Source: UBA2241 sp963777895 (GTDB lineage: Bacteria; Actinomycetota; Thermoleophilia; UBA2241). Taken from it: 64,000 nt of DNA. Shown one piece after another: positions 59,731 to 64,000 of the stretch. A model generated the notes under the pieces. It worked only from the letters and a program-made list of their open reading frames with translations. It searched no databases and had not been told where the DNA came from. The stretch spans positions 558,001 to 622,000 of the forward strand of contig CAVZSF010000005.1 of assembly GCA_963777895.1 (NCBI GenBank), in the 5' to 3' direction. The position numbers were made by a program, and so were the translations under genes. Positions within the stretch are counted from its first letter, which is position 1. Every line of letters begins with the position of its first letter.

Positions 59731-59843
59731 CCGCCTTCGTCCACGGCCCGTCCGTCAAGAGGCGTCCTGCCTGCGCGGGCCGCCGGGCGGAAGCCGCGCT
59801 CGCCGGCAGGTATGATTGCGCGCGGCGGCGAGGAGGCGGGGCC

Positions 59844-61142
59844 ATGACGATCTGGGACGTCCAGCACGAGACCATCGACGGTGAAGCGCTCGCCGCGCTT
59901 CAGCTCGAGCGTCTCCGCGCCATGGTCACCCGCCTTGACGCCGTCCCCTTCTATCGCGCGAAGCTGCGCGAGGCCGGCGCCGAGGCCGGCGACCTGAAGG
60001 CGCCGGACGACCTCCGGGGTCTCCCGTTCACGACGAAGGCCGACTTCCGCGAGCAGTATCCCTTCGGCCTCTTCGCCGTTCCGCTCGACGAGGTCGTGGA
60101 GGTGCACTCGTCCTCGGGCACGACCGGCAAGCCGGTGGTGGGCGGCTTCACCCGAGCCGACCTCGAGACCTGGGCCGAGCTGGTCTGCCGCATCGCCGTC
60201 ATGGCCGGCGTCGGCCAGGACGACATCGCCCAGGTCTCCTTCGGCTACGGGATGTTCACCGGCGCCTTCGGGCTGCATTATGGCCTGCAGCGCGCCGGCG
60301 CCAGCGTCGTCCCCATCTCGGCCGGCAACACGCCCCGTCAGCTGCAGTTCATGAAGGACTTCGGCAGCACCGTCCTCGTCGCGACACCTTCTTACGCGCT
60401 CTATCTGGGCGAGAAGATCGCGCATGCCTCCTTCGACAGGGCGGAGCTCAAGCTGCGCCTCGGCCTCTTCGGCGCCGAGGCGTGCTCGGAGGAGATGCGC
60501 CGGCAGATCGAGGCCCGCGTGCCCATCTTCGCGACCGACAACTACGGCCTGACCGAGGTGCTCGGTCCGGGGATCGCCGGCGAGTGCGAGTGCCGCGACG
60601 GCATGCACATCGCGGAGGATCACTTCATCGTCGAGGTGCTCGATCCGGCGACCGACCTGCCCGTGGCCGAGGGCGAGATCGGCGAGCTCGTCTTCACCTC
60701 GCTGACGCGCGAGTGCTCGCCCGTGCTGCGCTATCGCACCCGCGACCTCTGCTCGATCACGCGGGAACGCTGCGCGTGCGGCCGGACGCTTGCCCGCATG
60801 GGCAAGATCGTCGGCCGCACCGACGACATGTTCATCATCAGCGGTGTGAACATCTTCCCGTCGGCGATCGAGCGCGTGCTGTTCTCGATCGAAGGCATCG
60901 AGCCTCACTACGTGATCGTCCTCGAACGCCGCGGCTCCCTCGACACGTTCGAGGTGCAGGTCGAGGTGACCGAAGCGCTCTTCAACGGCTGGATGGACGA
61001 CCTGCGCGCCTTCGAGCGCCGCGTGACGCAGCAGCTGCGGTCCGCTCTCCTCGTGCGACCCAAGGTCAAGCTCGTCGAGCCCGGCTCGCTCGAGCGCTTC
61101 GAGGGCAAGGCCAAGCGCGTCATCGACCGCCGGCCCCGCTGA
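59844..61142 (+). CDS. paaK: Phenylacetate-CoA ligase (PaaK-like)
   Basis: 432-residue AMP-forming ligase that activates phenylacetate or a related aryl acid with CoA. VHSSSGTTGKPVVGGFT is the adenylate P-loop; QVSFGYGMFTGAFGLHYG, GLFGAEACSEEMR and ATDNYGLTEVLGPGIAGECE are family blocks; YRTRDLCSI and GRTDDMFIISGVNIFPS lie near the C-terminus. A −10-like TATGAT (59811–59816) and GAGGAGG ribosome-binding site precede ATG 59844. No other paa genes are nearby, as in anaerobes that use such ligases (for indolepyruvate/phenylpyruvate oxidoreductase products) outside the aerobic paa pathway; that use is inferred. Confidence 0.92.
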   Translation: MTIWDVQHETIDGEALAALQLERLRAMVTRLDAVPFYRAKLREAGAEAGDLKAPDDLRGLPFTTKADFREQYPFGLFAVPLDEVVEVHSSSGTTGKPVVGGFTRADLETWAELVCRIAVMAGVGQDDIAQVSFGYGMFTGAFGLHYGLQRAGASVVPISAGNTPRQLQFMKDFGSTVLVATPSYALYLGEKIAHASFDRAELKLRLGLFGAEACSEEMRRQIEARVPIFATDNYGLTEVLGPGIAGECECRDGMHIAEDHFIVEVLDPATDLPVAEGEIGELVFTSLTRECSPVLRYRTRDLCSITRERCACGRTLARMGKIVGRTDDMFIISGVNIFPSAIERVLFSIEGIEPHYVIVLERRGSLDTFEVQVEVTEALFNGWMDDLRAFERRVTQQLRSALLVRPKVKLVEPGSLERFEGKAKRVIDRRPR

Positions 61143-61275
61143 TCGCCACGTCGGCCGGGGGCCGACGCGCAGGTCGGCATCCCGCCTGAAACGCTGCCTT
61201 TTGCGCCCTGCTCGTACTAGACTCCGCCACGAGGGAGCTCCGCCCTCGCGGCCGGAGCACGAAAAGGGGGAGACC

Positions 61276-61938
61276 ATGAGGCGCTCAGCCTCGATGCTGC
61301 TCGTTCTTGCTGTAGCGGCGCTCGCGCTGCTGGCTCTGCCCGCCGTCGCGGGGGCGTGGACGACCGACAACTACGGGTCCATCGTCCAGAACGAGGACAG
61401 CTTCATGAACTACGACACCGAGAGCACGTCGGGCTCCGGTGACGTCGACTGGCCGGTCACGTTCATCTTCTACGGCAACGCGACCGTGTCGAAGGTCGAC
61501 AACGCCCTCTCGGCCCGTCTGCCGATCTGGGGCATCGACGAGTACATGCTGCTGCGGGATTCGCGCAAGCGTCCGCAGTGGGTCGCGAACACGGGCGTGA
61601 AGTCGTTCAGCCTGTCGGAAGCGCTCCACCTGCGGCTCTACGGCGCCGGCGGCGTCTGCCTGACCAACAGGACATGGGGGAAGTACGTCCTCGGCACGTG
61701 CCACCTCGACATCAACGAGCTGGGGACGAACCCGACCTCGGGGTACAGCGAGGACGCGGCGACGCGCATCGCCGCGATGTGCGCGGACATCTACGGCGCC
61801 AAGAACGTGACGCTCAACAGCCTGTGGATGGGCAACCCCGAGCCGAACCGGGCGCAGACCAGGAGCAACAGCAAGGGCGGCGTCGACACCCACTACTGGC
61901 AGAGTGACGGATACGCCACGATGGTCTACGTGCCGTAA
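61276..61938 (+). CDS. Secreted protein of unknown function
   Basis: 220 residues, not recognised. A signal peptide (MLLVLAVAALALLALPAVAG, cleavage near GAW) is followed by an aromatic, Asn/Thr-rich region (TTDNYGSIVQNEDSFMNYDT), a DWPVTFIFYGNATVSKVD strand and a C-terminal GVDTHYWQSDGYATMVYVP segment. Two cysteines in the mature chain (GGVCLT, GTCHLD) could form a disulfide, with a third near AAMCAD. ATG 61276 has AAGGGGG upstream. TAGACT (61218–61223) may be the −10 box. It is single-copy, with terminators on the right. Confidence 0.75.
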   Translation: MRRSASMLLVLAVAALALLALPAVAGAWTTDNYGSIVQNEDSFMNYDTESTSGSGDVDWPVTFIFYGNATVSKVDNALSARLPIWGIDEYMLLRDSRKRPQWVANTGVKSFSLSEALHLRLYGAGGVCLTNRTWGKYVLGTCHLDINELGTNPTSGYSEDAATRIAAMCADIYGAKNVTLNSLWMGNPEPNRAQTRSNSKGGVDTHYWQSDGYATMVYVP

Positions 61939-61989
61939 GGGGGAGGGGCGAGGCGCGCCGCAGGCGACGACCGAGCCCTTAACCAGTGA

Positions 61990-62032
61990 TCCGACCGGCA
62001 ACGCGGGCCCCCGCATCGCGCCGCCGGTCGGA
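61990..62032 (+). terminator. Terminator-like hairpin after the secreted protein gene
   Basis: TCCGACCGGC (61990–61999) and GCCGGTCGGA (62023–62032) pair perfectly; CGCTCCTT follows. Confidence 0.55.
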
Positions 62033-62154
62033 CGCTCCTTAGACCTTCGAGTCCTCTCTCTGCTCCGGTCTCACCCCTTGTATCGGGGCGGCTCCGCCGA
62101 CTTGACATAGGACGGATGTCTAGGCGCGATCGCGGGCGGATCGCGATGCGGCGG

Positions 62155-62202
62155 GACGACGAAGGGCGGGAGTGGCCCAGGCCACTCCCGCCCTTCGTCG
62201 TC
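62155..62202. terminator. Perfect 23-bp inverted repeat, terminator of the PilB-like gene
   Basis: Arms 62155–62177 and 62180–62202 are exact complements. The element lies 22 bases past the stop of the leftward PilB-like gene and probably ends that transcript. The remaining 61939–62150 gap holds a TTGACA at 62102 without a matching −10, and no gene. Confidence 0.75.
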
Positions 62203-62223
62203 GCACCTAGGCTGTCGGCCGCC

Positions 62224-63999
62224 TCAGACCACGGTCGCCCGCAGCAGCTCGAGGTAGCTCGTGCTGCCGTCGAGCACCTTGCGCACGGCGTCCTCGCGCA
62301 GCGACTCGACGCCCTTGGTCCGCGCCAGGCGCTGGATGTCGAGCACGGTGCCGCCGGTCGCGATCAGCTCGCGCAAGTCGTCGTCGACGACCAGCACCTC
62401 GTAGAGGCCGACGCGGCCCCGGTAGCCGGTGCCGAAGCACTTGGGGCAGCCCACGGGGTTGTAGACCTTGATCTTCTTGCGCGGCGGATCGCCCAGACCG
62501 AGCTCGCGCCAGCGCTCGTCGGTGATCGTCTCGGGTGCGCGGCAATGCCGGCAGAGGCGGCGGACCAGGCGCTGCGCCACGAAGCAGCGCCACGCCGCCG
62601 CCACCAGGTAACGCGGCACGCCCATCTCGACCAGACGGTTCACGGCAGCGCTGACATCGTTGGTGTGCAAGGTGCTGAACACCTGGTGCCCGGTGATGGC
62701 GGCGTCGGCCGCCATCTTCGCCGTCTCGAGGTCACGGATCTCACCCACCATGATCACGTCCGGGTCGGCGCGCACCAGGGCGCGCAACGCCTGGGCGAAT
62801 GTGAGCCCGATGAGCGGCTTCACCTCGGTCTGGATGATGCCCTCGATCTTGCGCTCGATCGGGTCCTCGACCGTGTAGATCTTCTTCTGCGGCGACTTGA
62901 TGAGCTCGAGCGTGGTGTAGAGGGTGGTCGACTTGCCGGAGCCGGTCGGTCCGCAGATCACGATGCCGCCCTCGGGCTGCTTGAGGGCAGCCTCGAATCG
63001 CTGCAGTGTCTCTTCGCTCAGGCCCAGCGAGGCGAGGGTCGGCGGCAGCGGTGACTGTTCGAGGATGCGCAGCGCGATGTTCTCGCCATAGAGGCTGGGG
63101 ATGGAGGCGAGGCGCACGTCGATCGCCTCGCCGCTCGACAGCTCGAACGACGTCCGGCCGTCCTGGGGCAGGCGCCGCTCGGCGATGTTCATGTTGCCCA
63201 TGATCTTGAGGCGGCTCGTGATGCCGGGCTGCAGCTCCTTGGGGAACTCGCGCAGGTCGTGCAGCACGCCGTCGATGCGGCAGCGGACGTGCACGCTCTC
63301 TTCCGCCGGCTCGAGGTGGATGTCGGAGGCGTCCATCGCGGTGGCGTCGGCGAGGAGCTGGTCGACGATCTCGACGATGTCGGCGTCGACCACGGCGGCG
63401 CTTTCGCCTTCTTCGAAGCCCTCCTCGCGGGCGTCCTTGAGCTTGCCGCGGCTGCTGAAGTAGACCGCGACGGCCTCGTCGAAGGCGCTCTCGGCACAGA
63501 TCGCCGGTACGACGCGCTTGCCGGTGCGCATGCTGACCTCGTCGATCGAGATGACGTCGAGCGGGTTGGTCATCGCCAGCACGAGGTTGCCGTTGTCGTC
63601 GACGCGCAGCGGGATGAGGCGGTGGCGCACGATGAAGTCACGGGGCAGCAGGCCCATGGCGCCGGGTTGGGGCGCGTTGGCGGTGAGGTCGACGACGCCG
63701 ATGCGCATCTGCCCGGCGAGAGCGTTGACGATGTCCATCTCCGAGACGATGCCGTCGCGCACCAGGACCTCGCCGAGGCGGCCGCCGTCGGCGCGCTGGT
63801 GCTCCAGGGCGGTATCGAGCTGCTTCTGGCTGACGAGGCCGCTGGCCACGAGCAGGGCGCCCAGCTTGAGGCGGCCGGCGGAACGTTGTTTGCGGCCGGC
63901 CGCCACCGCGTCGAGCTTGAGGCGCAGGTCCTCCGGCCGGAAGGGCTTGGTGACGAACTCGGCGGCGCCGAGGCGGTGCGCCTTCTCGAACGTCTGGAA
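62224..63999 (-). CDS. REC–PilB/GspE-type ATPase, N-terminus cut by window end
   Basis: At least 591 residues, open to the window edge. The first ~35 visible residues (KAHRLGAAEFVTKPFRPEDL) are the C-terminal part of a response-regulator receiver domain (the K-P-F switch). A MshEN/GspE N-terminal domain follows (LGALLVASGLVSQKQL, RLGEVLVRDGIVSEMDI), then the T2SS/T4P ATPase: DASDIHLEPAEESVHVRCRI, GPTGSGKSTTLYTTL (Walker A), the Asp box, VRADPDVIMVGEIRDLETA (Walker B), STLHTNDVSAAVNRL (His box), and a zinc tetracysteine (CRHCR, CPKC). PilB drives type IV pilus assembly. No stop separates REC from PilB, so a GTG at 63906 is not the real start. Confidence 0.9.
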   Translation of the reverse strand, partial: FQTFEKAHRLGAAEFVTKPFRPEDLRLKLDAVAAGRKQRSAGRLKLGALLVASGLVSQKQLDTALEHQRADGGRLGEVLVRDGIVSEMDIVNALAGQMRIGVVDLTANAPQPGAMGLLPRDFIVRHRLIPLRVDDNGNLVLAMTNPLDVISIDEVSMRTGKRVVPAICAESAFDEAVAVYFSSRGKLKDAREEGFEEGESAAVVDADIVEIVDQLLADATAMDASDIHLEPAEESVHVRCRIDGVLHDLREFPKELQPGITSRLKIMGNMNIAERRLPQDGRTSFELSSGEAIDVRLASIPSLYGENIALRILEQSPLPPTLASLGLSEETLQRFEAALKQPEGGIVICGPTGSGKSTTLYTTLELIKSPQKKIYTVEDPIERKIEGIIQTEVKPLIGLTFAQALRALVRADPDVIMVGEIRDLETAKMAADAAITGHQVFSTLHTNDVSAAVNRLVEMGVPRYLVAAAWRCFVAQRLVRRLCRHCRAPETITDERWRELGLGDPPRKKIKVYNPVGCPKCFGTGYRGRVGLYEVLVVDDDLRELIATGGTVLDIQRLARTKGVESLREDAVRKVLDGSTSYLELLRATVV

Positions 64000-64000
64000 G

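Noticed and set aside
62102..62107. TTGACA as a −35 box of a rightward gene
   Set aside because: No −10 at 16–18 bases and no rightward gene follows; only the PilB terminator lies downstream.

Overview
This is a high-GC chromosomal segment from a member of the Actinomycetota. The assignment is inferred from gene content, not from a database search. It rests on a DUF501–Ppx/GppA pair next to ftsB/divIC, eno and pyk, on the order metG–tatD–rsmA–ispE–(tRNA-Gln)–glmU–prs–rplY–pth–mfd–PPIase–mazG, on several apparently leaderless transcripts, and on a 15-bp Zur-type operator of the actinobacterial form. The large repeat surface protein with a TPGYWKNH-type end and the REC–PilB fusion fit a deep-branching lineage better than a streptomycete, but that placement is a guess.

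Layout. 1–7.9 kb: end of a ROK protein, a 2[4Fe-4S] ferredoxin, an orphan beta-class DNA methyltransferase, a GNAT–rsmI pair, a stand-alone homocysteine methyltransferase domain, and a leftward Lrp–aminotransferase–agmatinase cluster (guanidino/polyamine catabolism). 7.9–12.3 kb: metG, tatD, rsmA, ispE. 12.7–16.7 kb: a tightly overlapping saccharopine-pathway operon with one lysine-ketoglutarate-reductase-like gene and two tandem saccharopine-dehydrogenase paralogs. 16.8–29.1 kb: tRNA-Gln, glmU, prs, rplY, pth (apparent CTG start), a PBP4-type carboxypeptidase, a zinc phospholipase-C-like secreted protein, mfd, a PPIase lipoprotein and mazG. 29.1–32.6 kb: MoxR–DUF58–DUF4129 operon. 32.8–39 kb: eno, a zinc-ribbon/TPR membrane protein, pyk, ftsB/divIC, DUF501, ppx/gppA, tRNA-Leu.

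39.3–50 kb is the most unusual part. A giant secreted protein of about 2,880 residues carries eleven 402-bp repeats, most of them identical or nearly so at the DNA level. It converges on a secreted C39-type cysteine peptidase. 50–56 kb: an SPFH protein; a zur–znuA–znuCB zinc operon with a perfect palindromic operator and a fused ATPase–permease; a QueG-like Fe-S protein; and an isolated 19-codon ORF with a near-ideal ribosome-binding site and its own terminator. 56–64 kb: a copper P-type ATPase, an Fpg/Nei glycosylase, a phenylacetate-CoA ligase, a secreted protein of unknown function, and a REC–PilB ATPase cut by the window end.

Quality note: genes before 31 kb read through cleanly. Between 31.0 and 59.4 kb ten genes carry one or more single-base frame disruptions, almost all an extra base and most in short homopolymers. 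I treat these as probable consensus errors and give corrected spans, but real decay cannot be excluded from the sequence alone.
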